A stretch of 11,674 nt of DNA from Acetobacteraceae bacterium (GTDB lineage Bacteria; Pseudomonadota; Alphaproteobacteria; Acetobacterales; Acetobacteraceae): contig JASHVY010000521.1 in the NCBI GenBank assembly GCA_030044345.1, positions 1 to 11,674 of the forward strand, given 5' to 3'. Under the pieces are notes generated by a model. It had not been told where the DNA came from and searched no databases. It saw nothing but the letters and a program-made list of their open reading frames with translations. This document shows positions 5,195 through 11,674 of this stretch, one piece after another. The position numbers and the translations under genes are program-made. Each line of letters begins with the position of its first letter. The stretch's first letter is position 1.

Positions 5195-6214
5195 TTACGC
5201 GGTCGCACCGACTACGATCTCGTAGCCGGTGTCGATAACCGTTGGCAATTTCGGCCGCTCTCTCTGTTCCAGCAGCTTTTCCACCGCGAGCTTGCCGATC
5301 AGGAACCTGTTGGATCGCACCGTGGACAACGGCATCGGCAGCGCCTGGCCGATATCGAGGCCGTTGAACCCGAAAATCGCCAGATCCTGCTTGAGGCGAA
5401 TGCCGGCGCCCATGCAATGAAACATCCCGCCCGTCGCCATGTCGTCGTTCGAGAACACCACGACATCGAGGCCGCGCGTGCGCGCCAGCAGTTTGCGCAG
5501 CATTTCTCTGCCAACCTGGGTGGAACTCGGACCATCAAATCGCTCCTCGTCGAGCAGCGTCAGCCCCGCTTCGTCCAGCGCCAGCATCAGGCCGTCGTAA
5601 CGCAATCTGGCGCGGTAGTCGGCGTCCCAGTCATGGCCGACATAGCCGAAGCGCCGATAGCCGAGCTCGACGAGATAGCGTCCCATGTCGAAGCCTGCCC
5701 TCCGGTGCGACAGACCCACGGCCACGTCGATCGGCGCCGAGTCGATCTCCATCACCTCGGCAATACGCGCATTGCACCGTTCGAGCATGGTCCGCGCCAA
5801 TTTGGTATGCCGCAGTCCGGTAACCACGATCGCCTCCAGCTGCCAGGCCAGCAGCGAGGAAACCAGCCTCTCCTCGTGCGCCATGCCGTAGTCGCTGACG
5901 GCCACCACCGCCTCGAAGCCGGTTCCATCCAGGGCGGCATGGACGCCTCGCAGAACCTCCGGGAACACGATGTTCGACAAGGACGGGATGATGACGCCCA
6001 CCAGCCTGGAGCCGGACGATGCAAGGCCGCCCGCCAGTCGATTCGGGACGTAGCCTGTGCGACGCACGGCCGCGAGCACGCGCTGCCGCGTTTCTTCGGC
6101 CACCGGCCCCTTGTCGCGCAAGATGCGCGAAACCGTTATCTGGCTGACACCTGCCGCCTGGGCGACGTCCGTCAGCGTTACGCTCCCTCGCCGACCAGAC
6201 CTCTTCTTCTCCAT
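5195..6214 (-). CDS. LacI-family transcriptional repressor, GntR (gluconate repressor)-like
   Basis: This 339-residue cytoplasmic regulator has an N-terminal LacI helix-turn-helix (about 13-32, VTLTDVAQAAGVSQITVSR). The hinge around 55-70 is YVPNRLAGGLASS, whose Leu64 should wedge into a central CG step of the operator. A periplasmic-binding-like sensor domain follows. Segments IPSLSNIVFPEVLRG, VFSNDDMATGG and FNGLDIGQ are typical of the GntR/IdnR branch, which senses sugar acids. I place the start at ATG 6212-6214 because family homology begins there; the frame stays open to 6589 but that extension enters IS sequence. The ribosome-binding site is weak. The matched palindromes at 2624-2641 and 3656-3673 fit the operators expected for this branch. 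The otnK remnant follows after 18 bp. The coding sequence looks intact although its immediate neighbour is broken. Confidence 0.93.
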   Translation of the reverse strand: MEKKRSGRRGSVTLTDVAQAAGVSQITVSRILRDKGPVAEETRQRVLAAVRRTGYVPNRLAGGLASSGSRLVGVIIPSLSNIVFPEVLRGVHAALDGTGFEAVVAVSDYGMAHEERLVSSLLAWQLEAIVVTGLRHTKLARTMLERCNARIAEVMEIDSAPIDVAVGLSHRRAGFDMGRYLVELGYRRFGYVGHDWDADYRARLRYDGLMLALDEAGLTLLDEERFDGPSSTQVGREMLRKLLARTRGLDVVVFSNDDMATGGMFHCMGAGIRLKQDLAIFGFNGLDIGQALPMPLSTVRSNRFLIGKLAVEKLLEQRERPKLPTVIDTGYEIVVGATA

Positions 6215-6245
6215 CGTCCCGCATCGTCTCCATTCGCCCCACTTC

Positions 6246-6267
6246 TTAAGTGGAAATCGCCACTTAA
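6246..6267. repeat. Perfect 8-bp inverted repeat upstream of the repressor gene
   Basis: TTAAGTGG (6246-6253) and CCACTTAA (6260-6267) are separated by AAATCG. A further CCACTT at 6239-6244 overlaps as an alternative partner. The repeat is 32 bp before the repressor start codon, a normal place for an autoregulatory site or a leader hairpin. It lacks the central-CG form of the two GntR-type operators, so a different binding protein, or a relic of the neighbouring IS110 insertion, are alternatives. Confidence 0.45.
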
Positions 6268-6299
6268 GGAAACTCTGAAAAAGTGACGAACCTACGCTT

Positions 6300-6383
6300 T
6301 TGGCTATGACTATGCGATCGCCCACCCCTCTCGGGGGGATCGACCATGATTGCTGGCGTGTGAGGAATGAGAGGAGCGGACCG
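6300..6383 (+). other. Non-coding stretch before the IS110 transposase fragment (probable element left end)
   Basis: These 84 bases carry no supported gene. They contain a GC-rich hairpin, CCCC-TCTC-GGGG (6325-6336), flanked by GATC on both sides, and end in AGGAG before the transposase ATG. In IS110-group elements the non-coding left end encodes the guide (bridge) RNA, so this may be its remnant. I cannot locate the true IS boundary; some of it may be the native promoter region of the repressor gene. Confidence 0.3.
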
Positions 6384-6646
6384 ATGGATATCGTGATGAT
6401 TGGGATCGACCTGGGCAAGAACCTTTGCAGTGTGGCCGGCATGGATACGGAGGGCCGGATTGTCTTGCGCCGACGTATGAGGCGGAAGACGGTGGCCGAG
6501 TTTGTGCGCCGATGGCGTCCTGCGTGGTGGCGATGGAAGCTTGCTGCGGCACGCATCACGTCGGGCGGCAGCCGGTGGCGGCAGACCATGAAGTGAGGCT
6601 GATGTCGCCGGAGTATATGCGGCCTTATGTCAAAGCACAGAAGAAC
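6384..6646 (+). pseudogene. IS110-family transposase, truncated N-terminal fragment with frameshift
   Basis: The ATG at 6384, with AGGAG about 8 bases upstream, opens an IS110 (DEDD, RuvC-like) transposase. MIGIDLGKN holds the first catalytic Asp, followed by GRIVLRRRMRRKTVAEFV. Near 6510 the frame shifts, and homology resumes with CVVAMEACCGTHHVG (the Glu-containing motif) and EVRLMSPEYMRPYVKAQKN up to 6646. There the sequence changes abruptly to the terminal repeat of an ISL3-type element; the DDRDAEA continuation expected of the family never appears, on either side of that element. About 88 codons remain of a protein normally near 340 residues. It is inactive. Confidence 0.88.
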
Positions 6647-6671
6647 GGGTCTGTTTCACTTTCGGGACAGG
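6647..6671 (+). repeat. ISL3 terminal inverted repeat, transposase-3' end
   Basis: The 25-bp end contains GGGTCTGTTTCACTTTCGGG and matches the reverse complement of 7289-7313 at 20 of 25 positions. It begins exactly where IS110 homology stops. Confidence 0.8.
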
Positions 6672-6680
6672 ATTTAGAGA

Positions 6681-7242
6681 GCTCTGACCTCATCGAACAT
6701 GGCCCGGCGGGCAGCGCGGCGACGGCGCCTCAGCCGTTCCCGCTCCACGGTCTCTGAGCATCGATCTATCGATCGGCGGCTGCTCCTGCGTGTCCCGGCC
6801 ATCCCCTACCCCGACAGGAGATTCCCGGATGGGCGCCTCGAACCCACCGAGCTGCCGCGCAATGGTCTCCCTCAAGCTTTTCAGTCAGCAGGTGGAAGCG
6901 ATCAGCGACCTGCCGCGCTCGTGGCGCACCCTGATGGGCCGCGTCCGCATAAAGGCCATCGCGATCGCGGTTGATAATCTCGATTTCAGGATGTTGCTTG
7001 AACCAATCTGCCATTCTGTCTGCCGCACAATCTGCTGGCAGATCCACTACACGGCGGCCACTTGCACCCGGATCGTAACTGGCATCCCCTGAGCGGACAG
7101 ATCGCCAAGCGTCCGTGGGTAAACGCTATGACGCGAACTCGATTGCACGCCACAAAGCGGACAGCAAGCGCGATTCTTCTCGCTCCACGGCCGTGACGTT
7201 CAGCTATGGCTCAAGTGACCAACTGGCCAGCGCTTCCATCAT
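6681..7242 (-). pseudogene. ISL3-family transposase, frameshifted and internally deleted
   Basis: The start ATG at 7242 follows GGGAGG by 7 bases, but the frame closes after 12 codons. Shifted pieces then carry the ISL3 zinc-ribbon head, CCPLCGVQSSSRHSVYPRTL followed by GDLSAQGMPVTIRVQV (to 7059). After a jump missing well over a hundred residues comes the catalytic-core piece RRVVDLPADCAADRMADWF, with INRDRDGLYADAAHQGAPRA and QVADRFHLL. Two more frame changes give RETIARQLGGFEAPIRES and RERLRRRRRAARRAMFDEVR before a TAA at 6681-6683. It is clearly inactive. The family call rests on several independent motifs in the right order. Confidence 0.88.
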
Positions 7243-7288
7243 GTCAGGGCCTCCCTTCCCCCGACCGCGGCGATGCCACCAAGATCAT

Positions 7289-7313
7289 CTTGCACCGAAA
7301 GTGAATCAGATCC
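7289..7313 (-). repeat. ISL3 terminal inverted repeat, transposase-5' end
   Basis: The reverse complement contains GGATCTGATTCACTTTCGG and pairs with 6647-6671 at 20 of 25 positions. It sits about 47 bp upstream of the transposase start codon, the expected layout. The 98 bp from here to the aldehyde dehydrogenase stop codon (7314-7411) show no gene or strong hairpin. Confidence 0.8.
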
Positions 7314-7411
7314 CTCCAAGAAGCAACCTGACAGTCGCTGGCCAGGATGGTCGATGCGGTGCTTTGCCGGACGTGACGGTCTTGCAAGCAGATCCCATTC
7401 GGATTTGGCGG

Positions 7412-8881
7412 TCACGCGTAGTTGTTGTACATCGTCTTCTTGCGCAGGTACCCTTCAACACCATGCTGACCGTCTTCACCACCAAGGCCGCTCTTGCGGT
7501 AGCCGGTATGGAATCCATGCGGGCTTTCACCGGCCGGCCGGTTGACATAGATCTCACCGAATGAAAGCTCATTCACGCAACGCATGATACGTCGATTGTC
7601 GCGCGTAAACACGTACGCGGAAAGGCCGTACTCAGATGCATTCGCGTACGCAAGGGCTTGGTCGAAATCCTCCACTGCCATCGCAGCTATTACCGGCCCA
7701 AAGGTCTCTTCCTTCATGATCGCCAGATCGTTCGACTTCACTGAAAAGACCGTTGGGAAAAACCAATGGCCACGTTCGAAAATCGGAGTCCTCGGTTTTG
7801 TGTCGAGAATCTGCTCCGCGTTCTGTTCGAGAGCACGCGTAGTAATCTGTTGCAGTTTGCTGACTTCGACGGCACTAATGCGAGGACCGATGTTGCTGCC
7901 CGCCTGTGTCGGGTCGCCAACCTTCAGCACCTTCACTTTTGTAACAAACTTGTCAAGAAATTCGTTATGAATACGCGCGTGAAGATACATCCGATCATTG
8001 CATGTACAGACTGACCCGCCAGCGAAGAATTTCGAAGCAATAGCGGCGTCCACTGCCTTGTCAATATCGGCATCTTCCATCACAAGAAAAGGTGCCTTGC
8101 CGCCAAGTTCGAGTCGGATAGGTTTGAGCCTTTCGGCACCCAGTGTGTAGATCTCACCACCAGCCCGCACACTGCCCGTCATCGAGATCAGGTCGGTATC
8201 CTTGTGCGAGACCAGATGAGCACCAACGGTACGGCCATCGCCGGTGATCACATTGATCACGCCAGTTGGGAAACCTGCACGCCGGCACAGTTCGGCTAGC
8301 ATAAGTGTTGTCAGCGGCGTCAACTCGTGCGGCTTGATGACGACAGCATTGCCGGTAACCAACGCCGGGCCGGCTTTGCGGGCGAACAGCGCCGCCGGAA
8401 AATTCCATGCTGTGATGCCAGAGACAACACCGAATGGCACACGCTGAATCCAGATCTGCTCGGAGCGTCCTTCGCCAGGCAGGATCTCGCCCTGTAGCCG
8501 TCTTGCACTCTCTGCTGCGTAGCGCAGCAAAAGCCCGCAGAAGGCGACGTCGATGCGCGACTCAGAAAGCAACTTGCCACCCTCGGCGGTCAGCGTCTGC
8601 GCTAGGACCTCGGCATTCTCATCTACGAGCGCAGCCAATTTGCTGATCGGGACGGCTCGTTCCATAGGCGTCAGTGCGGCCCAGGTCGATTGCGCCCTCT
8701 TCGCGGCTGCAACGGCACGATCTCCGTCCTCAGCCGTGCCTGCTGCCACCACGTCGACCAACGTCTCGTCCATGGGATTAAGGATTTCACGGCGGTCAGG
8801 GCCGGCTGAATCCACCCAAGTGTTGTTGACGAATATCTGGCCCGGACGGATGCCAAAACCACGCAAAGGATGTGTCGTCAT
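7412..8881 (-). CDS. Aldehyde dehydrogenase, AldA (lactaldehyde/glycolaldehyde dehydrogenase)-like
   Basis: This 489-residue NAD(P)-dependent enzyme should oxidise an aldehyde to its acid in the cytoplasm. Visible catalytic features are WNFP with Asn160, Lys183 in VIKPHE, the MTGSVRAGG coenzyme loop at 234-242, Glu258 in LELGGKAP and the nucleophile Cys292 in GGSVCTCNDR. The C-terminus HTGYRKSGLGGEDGQHG followed by VEGYL closely resembles E. coli AldA, which acts on lactaldehyde and glycolaldehyde; equating the substrate is an inference. It is of full length. The ATG at 8879-8881 has GGAGG about 10 bases upstream. It follows the GMC oxidoreductase gene by 100 bp on the same strand, fitting a two-step alcohol-aldehyde-acid conversion. 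No clear terminator follows; the next sequence is the ISL3 remnant. Confidence 0.93.
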   Translation of the reverse strand: MTTHPLRGFGIRPGQIFVNNTWVDSAGPDRREILNPMDETLVDVVAAGTAEDGDRAVAAAKRAQSTWAALTPMERAVPISKLAALVDENAEVLAQTLTAEGGKLLSESRIDVAFCGLLLRYAAESARRLQGEILPGEGRSEQIWIQRVPFGVVSGITAWNFPAALFARKAGPALVTGNAVVIKPHELTPLTTLMLAELCRRAGFPTGVINVITGDGRTVGAHLVSHKDTDLISMTGSVRAGGEIYTLGAERLKPIRLELGGKAPFLVMEDADIDKAVDAAIASKFFAGGSVCTCNDRMYLHARIHNEFLDKFVTKVKVLKVGDPTQAGSNIGPRISAVEVSKLQQITTRALEQNAEQILDTKPRTPIFERGHWFFPTVFSVKSNDLAIMKEETFGPVIAAMAVEDFDQALAYANASEYGLSAYVFTRDNRRIMRCVNELSFGEIYVNRPAGESPHGFHTGYRKSGLGGEDGQHGVEGYLRKKTMYNNYA

Positions 8882-8981
8882 CGCAGCAAGTCCTCCTCTG
8901 TGTTGTTATACGAGCCGCGTTATCATAGGCGATAGCGAGCGATATCAGTACTTCCTAAATTACGGCAAAGCTCAACCGACA

Positions 8982-10577
8982 CTACGATGGTGGAGACCGA
9001 CCGAGAATAAGATCTGACGCCTTCTCCGCAATCATAATCGTGGGTGCATTGGTATTCCCTGTCACAAGTCGGGGCATAACCGACGCATCGGCGACACGCA
9101 GCCCATCGATTCCATGAACGCGAAGACGATTATCGACAACCGCCATGGAGTCGGAACCCATTTTGCATGTACCGACGGGATGATAAATGGTTTCGCTTGT
9201 CCGACGAATATATGCATCAATTTCAACATTACTCTTGACTGTAGACCCTGGACCATACTCTTCGCCGCGGTATGGATCGAACGCGCGCTGCGCCAAGATA
9301 TCCCTACCGATCTTTACACCTTCCCGCATAATTCGGACATCTTCGGGCGCCTCCAAATAATTCGGCTGGATCATGGGGTGTTTTCGTGGATCACTCGAAC
9401 GTATCAGAATTGTGCCCCGACTTTCCGGTCTCGCGATATTGAAGTACGCCATAAATCCATGATCATTGATGATCTTGCGGCCATGGTCGTTATAGATCAA
9501 CAGAACAAAAAAGTATTGCAGGTCCGGGGCAACGATCTCAGATTGAGACTTAATGAATGCCATCGCTTCCAATCCATGCGAGGTTGCAGGACCGGATCTC
9601 GTCAGCATATATTGAATAAAAGCCTTTGTTGCGCCAATTGGCTTTACATGCTTGAGGAATGAGATTGGCTGAGTACATCTCTGCTTTACCCCCGCCGCAA
9701 GGTGATCTTGCAGGTTTCTGCCGACCCCTTTCAGCTCATGGACAACCTTGACCCCCACAGAATGCAGATAGGTAGCGTCTCCTATTCCTGAAAGTTGTAG
9801 AAGCTGGGGGGAATTGATCGCCCCGGCTGTCAGAATCACTTCTCGGTCTACTCTTATTATCGAAGCTCGGCCTCCCTTAATATATTCAATGCCTACGGCC
9901 CGCCTGCCCTTCATTAGGATACGTGATGCCAGTGCCCTTGTGATCACCTGAAGATTGGGCCGGTTCATTACAGAGTGAAGGTAGCAGCGCGCAGCACTGG
10001 CGCGTCGATTGTTAGCGATGGTGCTATCGACGGGGCCAAATCCTTCTTGATGCGGCCCATTAAAGTCATTCGTTTCAGGATAGCCAGCCTGCCTTCCAGC
10101 CGCGAACCATGCCTTTGTCAGAGGATGAGAAATCTCGGGCAAGCGCGTTGTCAAAAGGGGGCCATCGCCACCGTGGTAATCGTCGGCACCGGCTTCGCGG
10201 CCTTCAGCGTGCTTGAAATAGGGAAGACAGTCTTCGAATGACCAGCCTAGATTACCCAATTGTCCCCACATATCGTAGTCGGACGCGCGCCCCCGGATGT
10301 AGACCATTCCGTTGATCGAGCTTGATCCTCCCAACACTTTGCCACGGGGCCAAAACAGCACACGCTGGTCCATGTGAGGTTGTGGTTCAGTATGGTAATG
10401 CCAGTCGACAGCGCCAGACTTCATGAGCGCCAGATAGCCCGCAGGCATATGAATAAATGGATTGACATCCTTGCCCCCGGCTTCGATCAATGCGACTTTG
10501 ATCGCGGGATCTGCTGAAAGCCTATTGGCTAGGACGCATCCGGCCGATCCAGCACCCACAATGACATAATCGGCCAT
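8982..10577 (-). CDS. GMC-family FAD-dependent oxidoreductase (choline/alcohol dehydrogenase-like)
   Basis: This 531-residue flavoenzyme should oxidise an alcohol to an aldehyde. The N-terminal FAD Rossmann motif is GAGSAGCVLANRL (about 8-20), GMC signature 1 is GKVLGGSSSINGMVYIRG, and signature 2 is GAINSPQLLQLSGIG. The active-site His lies in YHPVGTCKMG, and the C-terminal FAD and catalytic segment reads GNTNAPTIMIAEKASDLI. Size and order are normal for the BetA/AlkJ branch. I start at ATG 10575-10577 because GGAGG lies 5 bases upstream and the flavin motif begins at once; 14 further in-frame codons upstream lack support. No signal peptide is seen, so it is probably cytoplasmic or membrane-associated. 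It lies between a sugar ABC permease gene and an aldehyde dehydrogenase gene on one strand. The exact alcohol is unknown. Confidence 0.93.
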   Translation of the reverse strand: MADYVIVGAGSAGCVLANRLSADPAIKVALIEAGGKDVNPFIHMPAGYLALMKSGAVDWHYHTEPQPHMDQRVLFWPRGKVLGGSSSINGMVYIRGRASDYDMWGQLGNLGWSFEDCLPYFKHAEGREAGADDYHGGDGPLLTTRLPEISHPLTKAWFAAGRQAGYPETNDFNGPHQEGFGPVDSTIANNRRASAARCYLHSVMNRPNLQVITRALASRILMKGRRAVGIEYIKGGRASIIRVDREVILTAGAINSPQLLQLSGIGDATYLHSVGVKVVHELKGVGRNLQDHLAAGVKQRCTQPISFLKHVKPIGATKAFIQYMLTRSGPATSHGLEAMAFIKSQSEIVAPDLQYFFVLLIYNDHGRKIINDHGFMAYFNIARPESRGTILIRSSDPRKHPMIQPNYLEAPEDVRIMREGVKIGRDILAQRAFDPYRGEEYGPGSTVKSNVEIDAYIRRTSETIYHPVGTCKMGSDSMAVVDNRLRVHGIDGLRVADASVMPRLVTGNTNAPTIMIAEKASDLILGRSPPS

Positions 10578-10598
10578 GGTTTCCTCCGCGCGCAGGTG

Positions 10599-10614
10599 CT
10601 CCGATACTTCGGAG
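10599..10614 (-). repeat. Small hairpin between the permease and GMC genes
   Basis: CTCCGA (10599-10604) and TCGGAG (10609-10614) form a 6-bp stem with a 4-nt loop in the 63-bp gap, ending 22 bp before the GMC start codon. There is no T-run. It may be an mRNA processing or stability element, or chance. Confidence 0.3.
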
Positions 10615-10640
10615 GCCACATGAGCACTTCTGATCTCATA

Positions 10641-11534
10641 CTATTTGGTGCCGACAAACGCCCGCAACCCACTAATGAGAGAGCGGTGGAAAATTAACGC
10701 CAGCAGGATTGTTGGCAGAGAGAGTACAAGACCCGCTGCGGCCATGTGACCGTACTCAGGATTCATCCCGGTGGCCAGAAAGCCAGCGACTTGCACGGGG
10801 AATGTAATCCGAGAGGATGTCACTACGAAAGCGATGAAAAATTCATTCCAGGTCAGAATGGTCACGAGTAACGCGGCCGCTGCCACGCTTGAACGCGTCG
10901 CAGGCAGTACGACGTACCAGAACGCCCCCCAGCGCGAGCAGCCGTCGATTCGCGCAGCCTCCTCTGAGTCTTCGGGCAGAGAGCGCAAATAGGCAAGCAT
11001 AATCCAGCAAGTAAGTGGCAAATTGACTGCAATATAAAGCAGGATGAGACCGATTTCGGTGTTTAGAAGATGGACTCTCAGGAGCAAGAAATAATATGGC
11101 ATGATAAGTGCCGCTGGCGGCATCATACGAGTGGAGATAATCCAAAACTCCAGTTGACGATTCATCTTCTGGCGGAAGCGAGAGAGTGCATAGGCCATCG
11201 GTGGGCCGAGCAGAACCGCGAATCCGACTGAGATTGCAACCACCGTTACACTTCGCCAGAGCGCTGAGCGGTCCAGATTCTTGAAGATCCAGACGACATT
11301 TTCCATAGTTGGGGGTTGCGGCAGCCAGACGGGCTCGTAGGATTGAATCTGCGCTTTGTATTTGAAGGCTGTATTGACCAGCCAATAGAGCGGGCCGATC
11401 CAGATAAGCAGCATGAGAGACAGGGCGATCCGACCGAATAGTCGGCTGCGCCGCGCCTGCCGGCGAAATCGGCGGCCAGTCTCTGCGTTTGTTAGCGATA
11501 GATCCGCGTGTCCCATTTCGTCACGTTCAGCCAT
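10641..11534 (-). CDS. Carbohydrate ABC transporter permease (MalG/CUT1 type)
   Basis: This roughly 297-residue inner-membrane protein is one of the two permeases of a CUT1 sugar importer. A basic N-terminus is followed by about six hydrophobic segments (first at about 36-56, last near 270-285). The EAA loop that contacts the ATPase reads EEAARIDGCSRWGAFWYVVL, matching the EAA-x3-G consensus. Family segments NEFFIAFVVTSS and FLATGMNPEYGHMAAAGLV also fit. The start is uncertain: ATG 11534 overlaps the upstream permease gene by 43 bp, ATG 11516 overlaps it by 25 bp, and neither has a good ribosome-binding site, so translational coupling is likely. The GMC gene follows after 63 bp. The binding protein and ATPase are presumably outside the window. 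Confidence 0.93.
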   Translation of the reverse strand: MAERDEMGHADLSLTNAETGRRFRRQARRSRLFGRIALSLMLLIWIGPLYWLVNTAFKYKAQIQSYEPVWLPQPPTMENVVWIFKNLDRSALWRSVTVVAISVGFAVLLGPPMAYALSRFRQKMNRQLEFWIISTRMMPPAALIMPYYFLLLRVHLLNTEIGLILLYIAVNLPLTCWIMLAYLRSLPEDSEEAARIDGCSRWGAFWYVVLPATRSSVAAAALLVTILTWNEFFIAFVVTSSRITFPVQVAGFLATGMNPEYGHMAAAGLVLSLPTILLALIFHRSLISGLRAFVGTK

Positions 11535-11674
11535 AGAGTTGCGCTAACGATCCCGAGAACGAGCGTGATCACGCCCGCCGCGGCGGCCAAAGAAACTTGA
11601 CCTGATTCAGCAATACCGACTTTGTAGATGTATAGAGAAAGGTCGACGGTCGCGTTGCCGGGTCCACCATTGGT
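11492..11674 (-). CDS. Carbohydrate ABC transporter permease (MalF/UgpA type), C-terminal end only
   Basis: The last 60 codons of a reading frame that enters from outside the window begin TNGGPGNATVDLSLYIYKVG, the conserved tail motif of the first permease of CUT1 sugar importers. A hydrophobic final membrane segment (AAAAGVITLVLGIVSATLWL) and a short basic tail ending at TAA 11492-11494 follow. It overlaps the start of the next permease gene, as such pairs often do. This indicates a malF-malG-like gene pair feeding the GMC/aldehyde dehydrogenase cluster. The substrate cannot be told. Confidence 0.85.
   Translation of the reverse strand, partial: TNGGPGNATVDLSLYIYKVGIAESGQVSLAAAAGVITLVLGIVSATLWLNVTKWDTRIYR

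Larger units (their letters stand above)
6647..7313 (-). mobile_element. ISL3-family element remnant, 667 bp, both ends kept, centre deleted
   Basis: The element is bounded by 25-bp inverted repeats (6647-6671 and 7289-7313) and carries fragments of an ISL3 transposase on the minus strand. A full ISL3 element is about 1.2-1.6 kb, so roughly half is missing, including most of the region between the zinc-ribbon head and the catalytic core. No clean 8-bp target duplication is visible, since the flanks at 6639-6646 and 7314-7321 do not match. It is inserted in, or fused to, an IS110 fragment. With both ends intact it could be mobilised in trans like a MITE if a related transposase is present; this is an inference. 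Confidence 0.82.

Noticed and set aside
5417..6286. Long open frame (289 codons) on the plus strand opposite the repressor gene
   Set aside because: It is antisense to a clearly recognisable LacI-family gene, is rich in His, Arg and Gln as GC-rich shadow frames are, and shows no known domain.
6215..6589. N-terminal extension of the LacI repressor by 125 codons
   Set aside because: The extension reads through IS110 sequence in antisense and has no homology; the helix-turn-helix begins about 12 residues after the chosen ATG at 6214.
6639..7321. An 8-bp target-site duplication around the ISL3 remnant
   Set aside because: The flanks (AGAAGAAC on the left, CTCCAAGA on the right) do not match beyond a shared purine-rich stretch, and IS110 sequence does not resume on the right.
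8903..8950. Repeated CGATA/TATCG words between the GMC and aldehyde dehydrogenase genes as an operator
   Set aside because: The repeats are 4-5 bp and irregular, with no clear palindrome; too weak to call.
10578..10619. Fourteen-codon upstream extension of the GMC oxidoreductase
   Set aside because: ATG 10577 has a well-spaced GGAGG and the flavin-binding motif starts directly after it.
11489..11503. TGTTAGCGATA at the permease overlap as a third GntR-like operator
   Set aside because: Only one half-site matches and it lies inside coding sequence.

Overview
The window looks like chromosomal or megaplasmid DNA of an alphaproteobacterium, probably Hyphomicrobiales (rhizobial type). This is inferred from the moderately high GC, the gene families and LacI-type operators with a TAGCGCTA core; no single marker proves it. 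Nearly all intact genes lie on the minus strand. I see no CRISPR array, tRNA or rRNA.

Left region (1-6214) is a sugar-acid or polyol utilisation locus under a LacI-family (GntR-like) repressor. Read in the direction of transcription, it holds the repressor gene (6214-5195) followed after 18 bp by a broken otnK-like 3-oxo-tetronate kinase gene (5176-4814). An IS630-family transposase fragment (about 4042-4815) comes next, then the stump of an iron-containing alcohol dehydrogenase gene on the plus strand (3833-4048). Beyond these are an intact D-2-hydroxyacid dehydrogenase (3632-2679), an RbsB-like sugar-binding protein (2430-1474), a beta-hydroxyacid dehydrogenase of the 3-hydroxyisobutyrate dehydrogenase family (1325-384) and the start of an aldo/keto reductase (259-1, running off the window). 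Two matched 18-bp palindromes sit upstream of the D-2-hydroxyacid dehydrogenase and the binding-protein gene. They resemble GntR-type operators and are the best candidates for the repressor's sites. The kinase and alcohol dehydrogenase stumps face each other across the IS630 fragment and both lack their C-terminal parts, which suggests one IS-associated deletion.

Middle region (about 6215-7411) is an insertion-sequence graveyard. A frameshifted IS110-family transposase fragment (6384-6646) is cut by a 667-bp ISL3-family remnant (6647-7313). That remnant keeps both terminal inverted repeats but has lost the middle of its transposase.

Right region (7412-11674) is a second minus-strand cluster, visibly less GC-rich in sampled lines (about 53% against about 67%). 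It encodes the end of one CUT1-type sugar ABC permease, a second MalG-type permease, a GMC-family FAD alcohol oxidoreductase and an AldA-like aldehyde dehydrogenase. Together they could import an alcohol or sugar substrate and oxidise it through the aldehyde to the acid. The IS graveyard separates the two clusters, so they may have different origins.

I did not find a clearly new biological system. The most notable points are the eroded tetronate-type locus with its operator pair, the folded leader and repeated start region of the binding-protein gene, and the MITE-like ISL3 derivative.
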